This document shows, piece after piece, positions 35,055-44,389 of a DNA stretch of 64,000 nucleotides. The stretch covers positions 62,001-126,000 of the forward strand of contig JASJAO010000003.1 of assembly GCA_030066975.1 (NCBI GenBank), given 5' to 3'. Position numbers and translations under genes: made by a program. The stretch is from Henriciella sp. Lineage in GTDB: Bacteria; Pseudomonadota; Alphaproteobacteria; Caulobacterales; Hyphomonadaceae. A model generated the notes under the pieces. It was not told the DNA's origin. It was given only the letters and a program-made list of their open reading frames with translations, and ran no database searches. Position 1 is the stretch's first letter. Each line of letters starts with the position of its first letter.

Positions 35055-35780
35055 CTACCGGCCTCGGCTCGGGTCGCCGATCTGCATCTGATCGGCCTCA
35101 GCATAAAACCGCTCCGCGCCCGGACTTGAGAAAAAGAAGGTCGCATCCGTGATCGTCGCAGAATAATTCTGCCGGATCGTCCGGAAGGCGGTCTTGGCTT
35201 CGAACTCGAGCTGGAATTGCGAGATGTAGGAAAAGCCCCATTGCGGCTCGACGTCGAGCAGGTAGGACTGTTTGAACTTGGTCAGCCGCCCCCCGTCGGG
35301 GCCGCGCACGGGTTTCGGCAGATTATAGTCGATCCGCAGGAAGCGGCCTTCTGACGGCTCCAGCCAGGCCTCGGCATCAAGGCGTTGGGTCGCCCAGACG
35401 TCTAGCGCGGTATCATTGGCCGAGGGCGCGTGGCGAAAGCCCAGCCGCCAGCCCGCGCCAAGATCATCGACCTCGACCGAAGTCCCCAGACTGGCGCGGA
35501 GATCATCCGGGAACAGGCGCCCATCCGGCGCAACCTCTGCGCCCCAGGCGGCGGCTGCATCATCCAGCGCGCTGTCTTCCCCCCAGGCCGAGACAAGCTG
35601 CCAGCGTTTATCCGGCTCCAGCCTTGGGTCAAACCTCAGAACCCGCTCGGCCTTGCTGCTGATCATGGTCACTGAAAAGGCCGCGCGCAATGTGTCAGGC
35701 GCTTCGGTTGCTTTCAGCGCCTGGTCCATGGGGCCAGCCCCCGTCGCGAGCGGGAAAAGAACACTTAACAGAATGGTCAT
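35055..35780 (-). CDS. Secreted hypothetical protein, possible lipoprotein-sorting-like fold
   Basis: A 241-residue exported protein. The N-terminal hydrophobic segment MTILLSVLFPLATGAG suggests a short signal. The body has alternating hydrophobic strands and the phrase WGFSYISQFQLEFEAKTAFRTIRQ, somewhat like LolA/LolB-type barrel proteins, but I cannot assign it. The ATG at 35780 is chosen; a TTG at 35822 would give a longer signal sequence but has no ribosome site. The gene lies about 100 bp downstream of the ferredoxin reductase gene on the same strand and is convergent with the DUF2147 gene. Confidence 0.62.
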   Translation of the reverse strand: MTILLSVLFPLATGAGPMDQALKATEAPDTLRAAFSVTMISSKAERVLRFDPRLEPDKRWQLVSAWGEDSALDDAAAAWGAEVAPDGRLFPDDLRASLGTSVEVDDLGAGWRLGFRHAPSANDTALDVWATQRLDAEAWLEPSEGRFLRIDYNLPKPVRGPDGGRLTKFKQSYLLDVEPQWGFSYISQFQLEFEAKTAFRTIRQNYSATITDATFFFSSPGAERFYAEADQMQIGDPSRGR

Positions 35781-35927
35781 CAAGGCAACGCTTCTCTCGA
35801 AATTGAGGCCGGACTGGGGCAAGTTGGATTAACTTTAACCCGAGTGTGGCGAAGAGAGATTTACGAGGCCTGAATGGCGTCTTGTTGAGCGAAATTTGTT
35901 TGGCGTCTGCGCTTTGGCAGGCCCGCC

Positions 35928-36761
35928 CTATCCGACGAAAGCGCGCTCAATCACAAAGTCGGCGGGCTCGGAATTGGCGCCTTCTTTCAGGCCGTGCTCT
36001 TCCATCAGATCCTTGAGCTCTTTGGTCATCTCGATCGAGCCACAGATCATCGCCCGGTCGGTATCAGGATTGAGCCGTGGCACGCCGAGATCCTCAAACA
36101 GCTTGCCGGATCGGATGAGATCGGTGACCCGGCCCTGGCGCTCAAAATCCTGACGCGTACAAGTCTGATAAAGGCGCAACTTGCCCTGACCGATCTCGCC
36201 AATATCGGGATCATTCAGGAAGCCCTCCACGATCTCTTTCGAGTATTGAAGCTCTGCCACGTCCCGGCAGGTATGCGTGATGATCACCTCATCGAACTTC
36301 TCATAGGTTTCCGGATCGCGCAGGACGCTGGCAAAAGGCGCAAAACCGGTCCCGGTCGAGAAGCAATAGAGCCGCTTGCCAGGCACCAGCGCATCATGCA
36401 CGAGTGTTCCGACCGGCTTCTTGCCGAGCAGAACCGTGTCGCCCACCTGGATCTTCTGCAGCCGCGAGGTCAGCGGACCATCCGGCACCTTGATCGAATA
36501 GAATTCAAGCGTGTCGTCCCAGTTCGGGCTTGCCACGGAATAGGCCCGCAGGATCGGTTTGCGCTCGCCTTCTGCAGGCGGCAGACCGATCATGATGAAC
36601 TCGCCGGAACGAAACCGAAAACTCGCCGGGCGCGTGATGCGAAACTTGAACAACCGATCTGTATAATGATGCACAGAGAGAACAGTCTCTTCCGTCGGCG
36701 CGTTCGGGTTCACCTTCTTGGCAACAGGCGCAGCAGCAGTGGTCGTCAATTCAGCCTCCAT
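35928..36761 (-). CDS. fpr: Ferredoxin/flavodoxin-NADP+ reductase
   Basis: A 277-residue FAD enzyme passing electrons between NADPH and ferredoxin or flavodoxin. The FAD-binding RAYSVASPN (RxYS motif) is near 90, the NADP-binding GTGFAPFASVLRD near 137 and CGSIEMTKELKDL near 238. The end ADFVIERAFVG matches the bacterial subclass where the C-terminal Val-Gly tail shapes the active site. A roughly 25-residue N-terminal extension precedes the domain. Relatives act in oxidative stress and iron-sulfur or haem metabolism. It is probably monocistronic. Confidence 0.92.
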   Translation of the reverse strand: MEAELTTTAAAPVAKKVNPNAPTEETVLSVHHYTDRLFKFRITRPASFRFRSGEFIMIGLPPAEGERKPILRAYSVASPNWDDTLEFYSIKVPDGPLTSRLQKIQVGDTVLLGKKPVGTLVHDALVPGKRLYCFSTGTGFAPFASVLRDPETYEKFDEVIITHTCRDVAELQYSKEIVEGFLNDPDIGEIGQGKLRLYQTCTRQDFERQGRVTDLIRSGKLFEDLGVPRLNPDTDRAMICGSIEMTKELKDLMEEHGLKEGANSEPADFVIERAFVG

Positions 36762-36874
36762 CGGCGGTCGTCATCAGCCGCGCAAATGACCCTTTCAGGC
36801 AATTCCGGCAAGGGCTGAAATGAACCTGTTAGCAGAACTAATAGAGGATTCTCTACGCAAAAGTCCGGATGCGA

Positions 36875-37426
36875 TCAGTTGTCGTAGAGCACAGAACCGG
36901 CAACCCAAGCGACCTCTGGGTTCGAGGTCTCAGTCAGAACGCCGAGCTCATAGATGTTCTCATAGCCGTAGCCATAGAGATTGATGAAAGTCGGAATGTT
37001 CAGCGCGAGCGACACCCGCTTCACCGGCACAGGGTCCACATCATCGCTGAAATTGTTGTTGCAATAGATCAGGATGCGCGTGTCCTCGGAGGGAATGATG
37101 GCAGCGAGCTTCTCATCTGTGAAGTCTGAAAAAGGCAGGTTGATTGCCCCTTTAATATGACCGGCGTCAAACGCAAACCGGCTGCGCGTATCCAGAATGA
37201 GCGTGCCCGGATCAGCCTTCATCGCATTAAACTCCGCGAGCGACACCAGCCGGTCTTCCCGCACCGCGAACACGTCCTCGGTCAGGTCCATAAACCCGGC
37301 ATAATCGATATCCGGTGACCCGTTCGCACTTTGCGCATTCGCTGCCAGACCAATCCCAATGAAGGTTGCGATGGTCAGCAGCCCACAAATCAGACTGTTT
37401 CGAACGGCCCTGGCACGGCGAGACAT
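36875..37426 (-). CDS. Periplasmic rhodanese-domain protein
   Basis: A 183-residue exported protein with an N-terminal hydrophobic segment (residues 11-32, ending AANAQSA) and one rhodanese domain. The active-site cysteine is in ILIYCNNNFSDD near 133. The LILDTRSRFAFDAGHIKGAI motif near 85 is typical. The loop after the cysteine is acidic and not the CRxGxR form of thiosulfate sulfurtransferases, so the substrate may differ. The ATG at 37426 follows GTGGAG; a GTG four codons earlier is rejected. It is followed by an intergenic gap to fpr. Confidence 0.82.
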   Translation of the reverse strand: MSRRARAVRNSLICGLLTIATFIGIGLAANAQSANGSPDIDYAGFMDLTEDVFAVREDRLVSLAEFNAMKADPGTLILDTRSRFAFDAGHIKGAINLPFSDFTDEKLAAIIPSEDTRILIYCNNNFSDDVDPVPVKRVSLALNIPTFINLYGYGYENIYELGVLTETSNPEVAWVAGSVLYDN

Positions 37427-37492
37427 GTTCAACTCCACTCAGTTGTGATCCTAAGTGAGTATACGCTCATTGTGGCAGGATTGGGGTCATCC

Positions 37493-38095
37493 TCACAGCA
37501 AGGTTGCGCTGCCTTTATCGACAGCCTCTTTCCAGTGTTTCCGGCACAGGGAGACATAGACCTCTTTAGCAATACCCACCTGAGCCCCTGCGGTGACCAC
37601 ATTTCCGTCTTGATCAAGCCGCGCCGTCATCGTGGCCTTGCGCCCGCAATGGCAGAGCGTTTTGGCTTCCTTGAGATTGTCCGCAATCGCAAGCAGCGCG
37701 GCAGAGCCCTCAAACAACTGGCCCTGAAAGTCCGTACGCAAGCCATAACAGAGAACCGGGATCTGTAGTCCATCCCCAATTTCCGCGAGCTGCCAGACCT
37801 GATCCTGGGTCAGGAACTGGGCCTCGTCAACAAAGACCGCATCAATCGCCTCATCGGCGTGATGCGCCGCAATGGCGCGATAGATATCCGTGGTCGCACG
37901 ATACAGATGCGCCTGCGCGGTAAGGCCAATACGCGACGAAATCTCACCGGAGTCTGCGTCCGGCTCTGCGCCATAATGGCTGGCGGTCCACAGCATAACC
38001 TGCATGCCGCGTTCGCGATAATTGTAGGCCGCCTGCAGGAGCAGGGTCGACTTCCCGGCATTCATCGCGCTGTAAGTGAAATAGAGCTTCGACAT
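37493..38095 (-). CDS. tdk: Thymidine kinase
   Basis: A 200-residue type II thymidine kinase of nucleotide salvage. The P-loop SAMNAGKST is at 9-17, the Walker B-like VFVDEAQFL near 87, and the lid/zinc region CHCGRKATMTARLD near 149 with the later CRKHW cysteine. Length fits the tetrameric bacterial enzyme. It forms TMP from thymidine and ATP and responds to feedback by TTP in relatives. It is on the same strand as the TIM-barrel lipoprotein 60 bp upstream, so the two may be cotranscribed, though they share no obvious pathway. Confidence 0.95.
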   Translation of the reverse strand: MSKLYFTYSAMNAGKSTLLLQAAYNYRERGMQVMLWTASHYGAEPDADSGEISSRIGLTAQAHLYRATTDIYRAIAAHHADEAIDAVFVDEAQFLTQDQVWQLAEIGDGLQIPVLCYGLRTDFQGQLFEGSAALLAIADNLKEAKTLCHCGRKATMTARLDQDGNVVTAGAQVGIAKEVYVSLCRKHWKEAVDKGSATLL

Positions 38096-38155
38096 GGCGG
38101 TCTATTGGCGCGACTCCGCGGCTTCTTCAACTGGCATCACGGTCGACACCGATCC

Positions 38156-39037
38156 CTAGAAGCGCAGGTCTGACAGATACTGATAGGCACGATTGATCGA
38201 GGCCTCATAAGCTTCCCTCTTGAGGCTGTCATGCTCGACAAAGAAATGCTCAAGACCCGCGGTATCGGCTTTCGCGAACAGTTCTGCGAAATCAATGACG
38301 CCGTCGCCCGGAATAGCGAAATCACTGCCCGCCGCGTTGATATCTTTGACATGGCAGAGCCAGATCCGGCCAGCATGCTGGTCCATGACGGTCGCGATGT
38401 CTTTACCCGCACGCGCCACCCAGTGAAAGTCGAGCTCCAGACCGACAAGCTCCGGATCGGTCTGCGCGGTCAGAATTTCAAACCCGTTCGTCTCGCCAAG
38501 TGGGAAAAATTCAAAATCGTGATTGTGATAAGCGAACTTCAGCCCCTCTTTGGCAAGCTCGGCTGCGGCTGTGTCACATGTCTTGGCAACAGCGGCATAC
38601 CCTTCAGCGGTGCGGTACGCTTCGGACACATAAGGCAGAACGACATATGTCGACCCGACAGATTGGGCATAGGCGACAATCGCGGGTAGCTCATTCTCCA
38701 GTTGATCAATCCCGGCATGCATCGCGGGTGCGGTCAGGCCCAGATCGTTCAGCGGCGCGGCGATATCCACCATGCCAAGCAGCTCAACCTCATCATATCC
38801 AGCCGCCTTGACCATGGACAGCGTTCCCACCGGATCTTCAAAATAGGTTTCGCGCAGCGTGTAGAGCTGAATGCCGATTTTTGAGAGCTGGTTCTGTGCC
38901 TGAGATGGTTGCGCCGCCGTGAGGGCAGAATCAGCGGTGGAACAGCCCGCAAGCCCCGCGGTCCCAAGCGCGGCGAGTGAGAGCTGACCAAAGCGCCGAC
39001 GCGACAGATTGAAGTTTGAAGAAGACATGGATGGCAT
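38156..39037 (-). CDS. Tat-exported lipoprotein of the sugar phosphate isomerase/epimerase family
   Basis: A 293-residue protein with a twin-arginine signal (NLSRRRFGQLSLAALGTAG) that ends in lipobox LAGC, so it is exported folded and lipid-anchored. The body is a xylose isomerase-like TIM barrel with metal-ligand-type residues in FAYHNHDFEFFP, LELDFHWVARAG and FVEHDS. Relatives act on sugars or inositol-type polyols. An in-frame ATG at 39028 is an alternative start. It ends 60 bp before tdk on the same strand and is divergent from the leucine operon. Confidence 0.85.
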   Translation of the reverse strand: MPSMSSSNFNLSRRRFGQLSLAALGTAGLAGCSTADSALTAAQPSQAQNQLSKIGIQLYTLRETYFEDPVGTLSMVKAAGYDEVELLGMVDIAAPLNDLGLTAPAMHAGIDQLENELPAIVAYAQSVGSTYVVLPYVSEAYRTAEGYAAVAKTCDTAAAELAKEGLKFAYHNHDFEFFPLGETNGFEILTAQTDPELVGLELDFHWVARAGKDIATVMDQHAGRIWLCHVKDINAAGSDFAIPGDGVIDFAELFAKADTAGLEHFFVEHDSLKREAYEASINRAYQYLSDLRF

Positions 39038-39138
39038 CCTTTACCTCTGCTTGGCGGCGGTACAGACCGCGCTTTCCTCCGTCCGGGCTATCCTGCCCGC
39101 CCGATCTGATGTCTCACGAGACCAATACGGGTGTCAAA

Positions 39139-39160
39139 GTGATTTCCAGAGTGAAATCAC
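39139..39160. promoter_or_regulatory. Candidate operator of the leucine-degradation operon
   Basis: A perfect 8 bp inverted repeat, GTGATTTC-N6-GAAATCAC, lies about 110 bp upstream of the isovaleryl-CoA dehydrogenase start in the divergent intergenic region. A weaker TGAGCT-N4-AGCTCA follows near 39226-39241. Its symmetry and place suggest a regulator site for the operon or for the divergent lipoprotein gene. I cannot match it to a known regulator motif. Confidence 0.4.
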
Positions 39161-39267
39161 CGGTTTCTGGCGGGTCGATATTCAAACCCAAAGAAATACT
39201 TTCAATTGCAACTGTTCCGCCAAGTGAGCTATTGAGCTCACATGCATGACTCGTCAGGATAGGGGCT

Positions 39268-40419
39268 ATGACTGATTTTGATTTTTTGCTCGGCGAAACT
39301 GCCGACATGATCCGCGAAACCTGTATGCGATTCGCGGCTGATAAAATCGCCCCGATCGCCTCCGAGATTGATAGCTCCAACGCTTTCCCGAGAGAGCTCT
39401 GGCCCCAGATGGGCGAGCTTGGCCTGCACGGAATCACCGTGGAAGAGGAGTATGGCGGCCTTGGGCTTGGCTATCTCGAGCATGTCATCGCCATGGAAGA
39501 AATCTCGCGTGCTTCGGCTTCGATCGGCCTCTCCTACGGCGCCCATTCCAACCTCTGCATCAACCAGATCCGGCGCTGGGGCAGTCACGAGCAGAAACTG
39601 AAATACTTGCCGAAACTCATCTCAGGTGAGCATCTCGGTGCCCTTGCTATGTCAGATGTCGGTGCGGGTTCCGACGTGATGAGCATGACGCTGAAAGCCG
39701 TGAAGACCGATGGCGGCTACACGCTGAACGGGACGAAGTTCTGGATCACCAATGGCCCGCTTGCAGACACGCTGGTGGTTTATGCTAAGACCGATCCGGC
39801 GGCCGGCTCAAAAAGCGTTTCAGCCTTCCTGATTGAACGGGATATGCCAGGCTATACCTGCACCCGAAAGCTCGACAAGCTCGGCATGCGCGGCTCCGAC
39901 ACGGGCGAGCTCGTATTTACCGACTGCTTCGTTCCCGACGAGAACTTGATGGGCCAAGAGGGCCAGGGCGCCGCCATCCTGATGAGCGGTCTCGACTATG
40001 AGCGTGCGGTGCTCGCCGGTGGTCCACTCGGGATCATGCAGGCCTGTCTGGACACGGTGTTACCCTATCTTCGAGAGCGCAAACAGTTCGATCAGCCGAT
40101 TGGCAATTTTCAGCTGATGCAAGGCAAACTCGCCGACATGTATGTCGCCCTGAACTCAGCCCGAGCTTACGTCTACGCTGTAGCGAAATCCTGCGACGCA
40201 GGCCGCACCACTCGGTTTGACGCAGCAGGCGCGATCCTGCTCGCCAGCGAGAACGCGGTCAAAACCGGCATGGAGGCGATCCAGGCGCTGGGCGGGGCGG
40301 GCTATACCAAGGAATGGCCGGTGGAGCGTTTCATGCGCGATGCTAAACTTTATGACATCGGCGCGGGTACGAATGAGATCCGCCGCTTCCTGATCGGGCG
40401 GGAGTTGATGAAGGGATGA
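39268..40419 (+). CDS. liuA: Isovaleryl-CoA dehydrogenase
   Basis: A 383-residue acyl-CoA dehydrogenase and first gene of the leucine-degradation operon. It oxidises isovaleryl-CoA to 3-methylcrotonyl-CoA, passing electrons to electron-transfer flavoprotein. The [14 protein letters not shown] region and the FAD-binding [20 protein letters not shown] are clear. The [15 protein letters not shown] stretch near 245 holds the glutamate used as catalytic base in this subgroup. The ATG at 39268 is downstream of GGATAGGGG. The next gene, for the carboxylase beta subunit, overlaps by 4 bp, which supports the substrate assignment. Confidence 0.93.
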   Translation: MTDFDFLLGETADMIRETCMRFAADKIAPIASEIDSSNAFPRELWPQMGELGLHGITVEEEYGGLGLGYLEHVIAMEEISRASASIGLSYGAHSNLCINQIRRWGSHEQKLKYLPKLISGEHLGALAMSDVGAGSDVMSMTLKAVKTDGGYTLNGTKFWITNGPLADTLVVYAKTDPAAGSKSVSAFLIERDMPGYTCTRKLDKLGMRGSDTGELVFTDCFVPDENLMGQEGQGAAILMSGLDYERAVLAGGPLGIMQACLDTVLPYLRERKQFDQPIGNFQLMQGKLADMYVALNSARAYVYAVAKSCDAGRTTRFDAAGAILLASENAVKTGMEAIQALGGAGYTKEWPVERFMRDAKLYDIGAGTNEIRRFLIGRELMKG

Positions 40420-42020
40420 CCAGTCCAGTCCTGACCAGTACGGCCATGCCAGAGGCAGAAGACTTCCGGCGCAATCAGGCCCACAATCTCAGCCTGCGCG
40501 ACCGGCTGACGGCGGATGTGACGCAAGCCAGCCTCGGCGGCTCGGAGCGCTCTCGCGAACGTCATGTCTCGCGCGGTAAACTGCTCCCGCGGGATCGCGT
40601 GCGTCACCTGCTCGACCCCGGCGCGCCGTTTCTTGAACTGAGCCAACTTGCCGCCAATGGCCTCTATGGCAAGGACGATGTTCCCGGCGCCAGCATCATT
40701 ACCGGTATCGGACAGGTCTCTGGCCGCCGTGTGGTCATCGTCGCCAATGACGCCACTGTCAAAGGCGGGACTTACTATCCGATGACGGTGAAGAAGCATT
40801 TGCGGGCGCAGGAAGTCGCTGAGCAGAACCACCTGCCCTGCATCTATCTTGTGGATTCAGGCGGCGCGAACCTGCCGCACCAGGATCAGGTCTTCCCCGA
40901 CCGCGACCATTTCGGACGGATCTTCTTCAATCAGGCCAATATGTCAGCCAAGGGAATTCCACAGATCGCCTGTGTGATGGGCAGCTGCACCGCCGGCGGC
41001 GCCTACGTCCCGGCCATGTCGGATGAGACCGTGATTGTTCGCGGTCAGGGCACGATTTTCCTGGCCGGACCGCCGCTGGTCAAAGCGGCCACCGGCGAGG
41101 AAATCAGCGCCGAGGAACTCGGCGGGGCCGAAACCCATGGCCGCAAGTCCGGCGTGGTCGACCATGTCGCCGAGAACGACCAACATGCCCTGTCCATCGT
41201 GCGCAGCATCGTTGCGACCCTGCCGGACAATCCGGTCCCAGACATCAATTGCGCGCCGGTCGAAGCGCCTTTGTTTGATCAGAGCGAACTCTACGGCCTG
41301 ATCCCCGACGATCTGCGCGTGCCGTATGACGTGCGGGAGATCATTGCCCGCCTCGTTGATGGCAGCCGGTTTCAGGAGTTCAAGGCGCTGTTCGGCACGA
41401 CCCTTGTCTGCGGCTTTGCCCATATCTGGGGCATGCCGGTTGCCATCCTTGCCAATAATGGCGTGCTCTATTCTGAAAGCGCTCAGAAAGGCGCGCATTT
41501 CATTGAGCTTGCCAGTCAGCGGCGCATCCCACTGCTCTTCCTGCAGAACATTTCCGGCTTCATGGTCGGCGGAAAGTATGAAGCCGAAGGCATCGCCAAG
41601 CACGGCGCCAAACTCGTCACCGCTGTCGCTACCACACAAGTGCCCAAGATAACCGTTGTCATCGGCGGTAGCTTCGGGGCCGGAAATTACGGCATGTGTG
41701 GACGAGCCTACTCACCGCGCTTCCTCTTCACCTGGCCGAATAGCCGCATCTCTGTGATGGGCGGCGAACAAGCCGCAAGCGTGCTTGCCACGGTCAACCG
41801 CGACGCCAGTAAGTGGAGCCCGGAAGAGTCAGAAGCCTTCAAGCAGAATGTCCGCGATCAGTACGATGCCGAGGGCAATCCCTGGTACGCCACCGCTCGC
41901 CTCTGGGATGATGGCGTGATCGACCCGGCCCAAACCCGCGACGTGCTCGGCCTCGCTTTTGCGGCAACGCTGAATGCACCAATCCCAGAGCGCGCGACGT
42001 TCGGCGTGTTCAGGATGTGA
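40416..42020 (+). CDS. liuB: Methylcrotonyl-CoA carboxylase, carboxyltransferase (beta) subunit
   Basis: A 534-residue carboxyltransferase subunit. It transfers CO2 from biotin to 3-methylcrotonyl-CoA, giving 3-methylglutaconyl-CoA. The family blocks [32 protein letters not shown] and [18 protein letters not shown] are present, and the C-terminal [19 protein letters not shown] is specific for the methylcrotonyl/geranyl type. It overlaps liuA by 4 bp. The DUF4262 gene begins 3 bp after its stop, and the biotin-carrying alpha subunit follows. Confidence 0.95.
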   Translation: MTSPVLTSTAMPEAEDFRRNQAHNLSLRDRLTADVTQASLGGSERSRERHVSRGKLLPRDRVRHLLDPGAPFLELSQLAANGLYGKDDVPGASIITGIGQVSGRRVVIVANDATVKGGTYYPMTVKKHLRAQEVAEQNHLPCIYLVDSGGANLPHQDQVFPDRDHFGRIFFNQANMSAKGIPQIACVMGSCTAGGAYVPAMSDETVIVRGQGTIFLAGPPLVKAATGEEISAEELGGAETHGRKSGVVDHVAENDQHALSIVRSIVATLPDNPVPDINCAPVEAPLFDQSELYGLIPDDLRVPYDVREIIARLVDGSRFQEFKALFGTTLVCGFAHIWGMPVAILANNGVLYSESAQKGAHFIELASQRRIPLLFLQNISGFMVGGKYEAEGIAKHGAKLVTAVATTQVPKITVVIGGSFGAGNYGMCGRAYSPRFLFTWPNSRISVMGGEQAASVLATVNRDASKWSPEESEAFKQNVRDQYDAEGNPWYATARLWDDGVIDPAQTRDVLGLAFAATLNAPIPERATFGVFRM

Positions 42021-42023
42021 CCG

Positions 42024-42497
42024 ATGAATAAGATAGAAGAAAACATTCTTCGTCATGTCGAAGAGATCGGCTGGAGCATTATGAGCGTCGCACCGCGCGC
42101 AGACTCCGATGAGGAAAAAGAGTGGTGGTCCTATACGATTGGGCTGCCAAAATCGTTTGGATGGCCGGAAGTCGTTATCTTTGGTTTGGGCAGCGACACG
42201 TCTAAAGCGCTGTTGAACGATCTCGTCATCGCCTGTCGCGACAGAGGAACGCCGCCGGCGCCTGGCCTGTACCTGGACAAGATCATCAAAAACCACCCGA
42301 TCAAACTGGTCGACGGCAGCGACATTCCGGATCATTATATCAACTCCGCCAACTGGTTCGCGAACCAGACGCAGAACCCATCTCCCGTCAGCAAGCTTCA
42401 ATTCCTCTGGCCAGACAAGTCAGGACGGTTTCCCGATGACACTTCGTGCGACGAAGGTGTGCGGCGGCTTCAAACGCCCATGGAGCGTGCCGGATGA
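42024..42497 (+). CDS. DUF4262 domain protein embedded in the leucine operon
   Basis: A 157-residue protein of the DUF4262 family, recognisable from WWSYTIGLPKSFGWPEVVIF and the end LQFLWPDKSGRFPDD. The family is scattered in bacteria and has no assigned activity. Its start is 3 bp after the liuB stop, and its stop overlaps the start of the alpha subunit gene (ATGA), so it is translationally coupled between two subunits of one enzyme. That placement is unusual: carboxylase operons normally have liuC or nothing here. A tRNA or toxin-related role for the family is unproven. Confidence 0.85.
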   Translation: MNKIEENILRHVEEIGWSIMSVAPRADSDEEKEWWSYTIGLPKSFGWPEVVIFGLGSDTSKALLNDLVIACRDRGTPPAPGLYLDKIIKNHPIKLVDGSDIPDHYINSANWFANQTQNPSPVSKLQFLWPDKSGRFPDDTSCDEGVRRLQTPMERAG

Positions 42498-44389
42498 TCA
42501 AATCCCTGCTCATCGCCAATCGCGGCGAAATCGCCTGCCGGGTCATTCGAACCGCGCGCCGGATGGGTATTCGCACCATTGCCGTCTATTCCGATGCCGA
42601 CCGCCATGCCCTGCACGTCAAATCCGCCGATGAGGCGGTTCATATCGGCCCTGCCCCGGCCGCAGAAAGCTATCTCATCGGTGAGAAAGTCATCGCCGCC
42701 GCCAAAGAGACCGGCGCCGAGGCGATCCATCCGGGCTATGGGTTCCTGTCCGAGAATGCCGCCTTTGCCGAGGCCGTGGTCAAGGCGGGCCTGATCTGGG
42801 TCGGCCCAAACGCCAGCAGTATCGAAGCCATGGGCCTGAAAGACGCCGCCAAAAGCCTGATGCAAGAGGCTGGTGTGCCAACAACGCCGGGCTATCTCGG
42901 CGACGACCAGAGCCTGAAACGTCTCAAAGCTGAGGCCGACGCGATCGGCTATCCGGTCCTGATCAAGGCGGTGGCGGGCGGCGGCGGCAAAGGCATGCGT
43001 AAGGTCGACAGTGCCGCCGACTTCAAAGACGCCCTCGCCTCCTGCCAGCGCGAAGCCAAAGCCTCTTTTGGCAATGATCTCGTCCTGCTGGAAAAGTGGA
43101 TCACCAATCCACGCCATATCGAGGTCCAGGTCTTTGGCGACACGCACGGCAACATTGTTCACCTGTTTGAGCGCGACTGCACCTTGCAGCGCCGCCACCA
43201 GAAGGTCATCGAAGAAGCCCCCGCCCCCGGAATGGATGAGGCGACCCGCGCGGCCATCTGCGCCGCAGCGGTGAATGCGGCCAAAGCGGTCGACTATGTC
43301 GGCGCGGGCACAGTTGAGTTTATCGCCGATGGGTCCGGCGCGCTCAGCGCCGACACGATCTGGTTCATGGAAATGAACACGCGCCTGCAAGTCGAACACC
43401 CGGTCACCGAAGCCATTACCGGCGTCGATCTGGTCGAATGGCAGCTGCGCGTGGCCAGTGGTGAGCCGCTGCCGCGCACGCAGGATGAGCTCTCAATCTG
43501 CGGCTGGGCCATGGAGGCGCGGCTCTATGCTGAAAACCCGGAAACCGGCTTCCTGCCCTCGATCGGAACGCTGGAAACCCTGTCCCTTCCTGCTGCCACG
43601 GTTCGTCTCGACACCGGCATCGAAACTGGCGGCAAGGTCTCCAGCTATTATGATCCAATGATCGCCAAACTGATCAGTGCCGGGCCTGATCGCGAAACCG
43701 CGCGGGTCAAACTGGCCGACGCCTGCGACCGCGTCACGACCTGGCCGGTCCACAATAATGCAGGCTTCCTGTCACGCCTGTTGCGGGAAGAGACCTTCAT
43801 CAAGGGCACCGCAACCACCGGATTTATCGGCGACCATCTCGACCGATTGACGGCAAAACCGGCGGCCTCAGACCAAGGTCTCGCCAAGGCCGCCAGCGCC
43901 CTAAGAGACGCTGAGCGCGCTATGCGCACGCCATCGCCCTCTGATACACCCTGGGCGGCCCTCACAGGTTTTCGCGCCAATGCGGCAGACGATCTTGAGT
44001 GCTGGGTCGATGTCGATGGCACGCCGACCAGTGTGACGCTAACTGCGGATCAGGCGGGCGAAACACATCGCCTGAGAGACGGCGTGCTTCTGATCGAGGC
44101 GGGCTGGCCGTTTAAAGTCACCCTCCCTCAGTTTGGGACCGGCAGCAGCCCCGGCGCCGTCTCCGATGGCACAATCGCGTCTCCCATGCCGGGTCGCGTG
44201 CTGGCGGTTGATGTGGCCGATGGTGACAGGGTCAGCGAAGGTCAGACTCTGGTCACACTCGAAGCGATGAAAATGGAGCACGCGCTGAAAGCGCCTTTCG
44301 CCGGCACAGTGACGTCCCTTGCCGCCACGGTCGATGCACAGGTCACCGAAGGCTACGTCCTGATGAAGATCGAACCGGACGAGGCCTGA
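42494..44389 (+). CDS. liuD: Methylcrotonyl-CoA carboxylase, biotin carboxylase/carrier (alpha) subunit
   Basis: A 631-residue biotin-dependent carboxylase subunit. The N-terminal biotin carboxylase domain starts MIKSLLIANRGEIACRVIRT. The ATP-grasp loop is KAVAGGGGKGMRKV near 167, with FMEMNTRLQVEHPVTE near 292. The C-terminal biotinyl domain has the target lysine in LEAMKMEHALKAPF near 597. The start at 42494 overlaps the DUF4262 stop; a 16-codon upstream extension is rejected. The gene ends exactly where the convergent SDR gene ends. HMG-CoA lyase and the hydratase of the pathway are not in this operon. Confidence 0.95.
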   Translation: MIKSLLIANRGEIACRVIRTARRMGIRTIAVYSDADRHALHVKSADEAVHIGPAPAAESYLIGEKVIAAAKETGAEAIHPGYGFLSENAAFAEAVVKAGLIWVGPNASSIEAMGLKDAAKSLMQEAGVPTTPGYLGDDQSLKRLKAEADAIGYPVLIKAVAGGGGKGMRKVDSAADFKDALASCQREAKASFGNDLVLLEKWITNPRHIEVQVFGDTHGNIVHLFERDCTLQRRHQKVIEEAPAPGMDEATRAAICAAAVNAAKAVDYVGAGTVEFIADGSGALSADTIWFMEMNTRLQVEHPVTEAITGVDLVEWQLRVASGEPLPRTQDELSICGWAMEARLYAENPETGFLPSIGTLETLSLPAATVRLDTGIETGGKVSSYYDPMIAKLISAGPDRETARVKLADACDRVTTWPVHNNAGFLSRLLREETFIKGTATTGFIGDHLDRLTAKPAASDQGLAKAASALRDAERAMRTPSPSDTPWAALTGFRANAADDLECWVDVDGTPTSVTLTADQAGETHRLRDGVLLIEAGWPFKVTLPQFGTGSSPGAVSDGTIASPMPGRVLAVDVADGDRVSEGQTLVTLEAMKMEHALKAPFAGTVTSLAATVDAQVTEGYVLMKIEPDEA

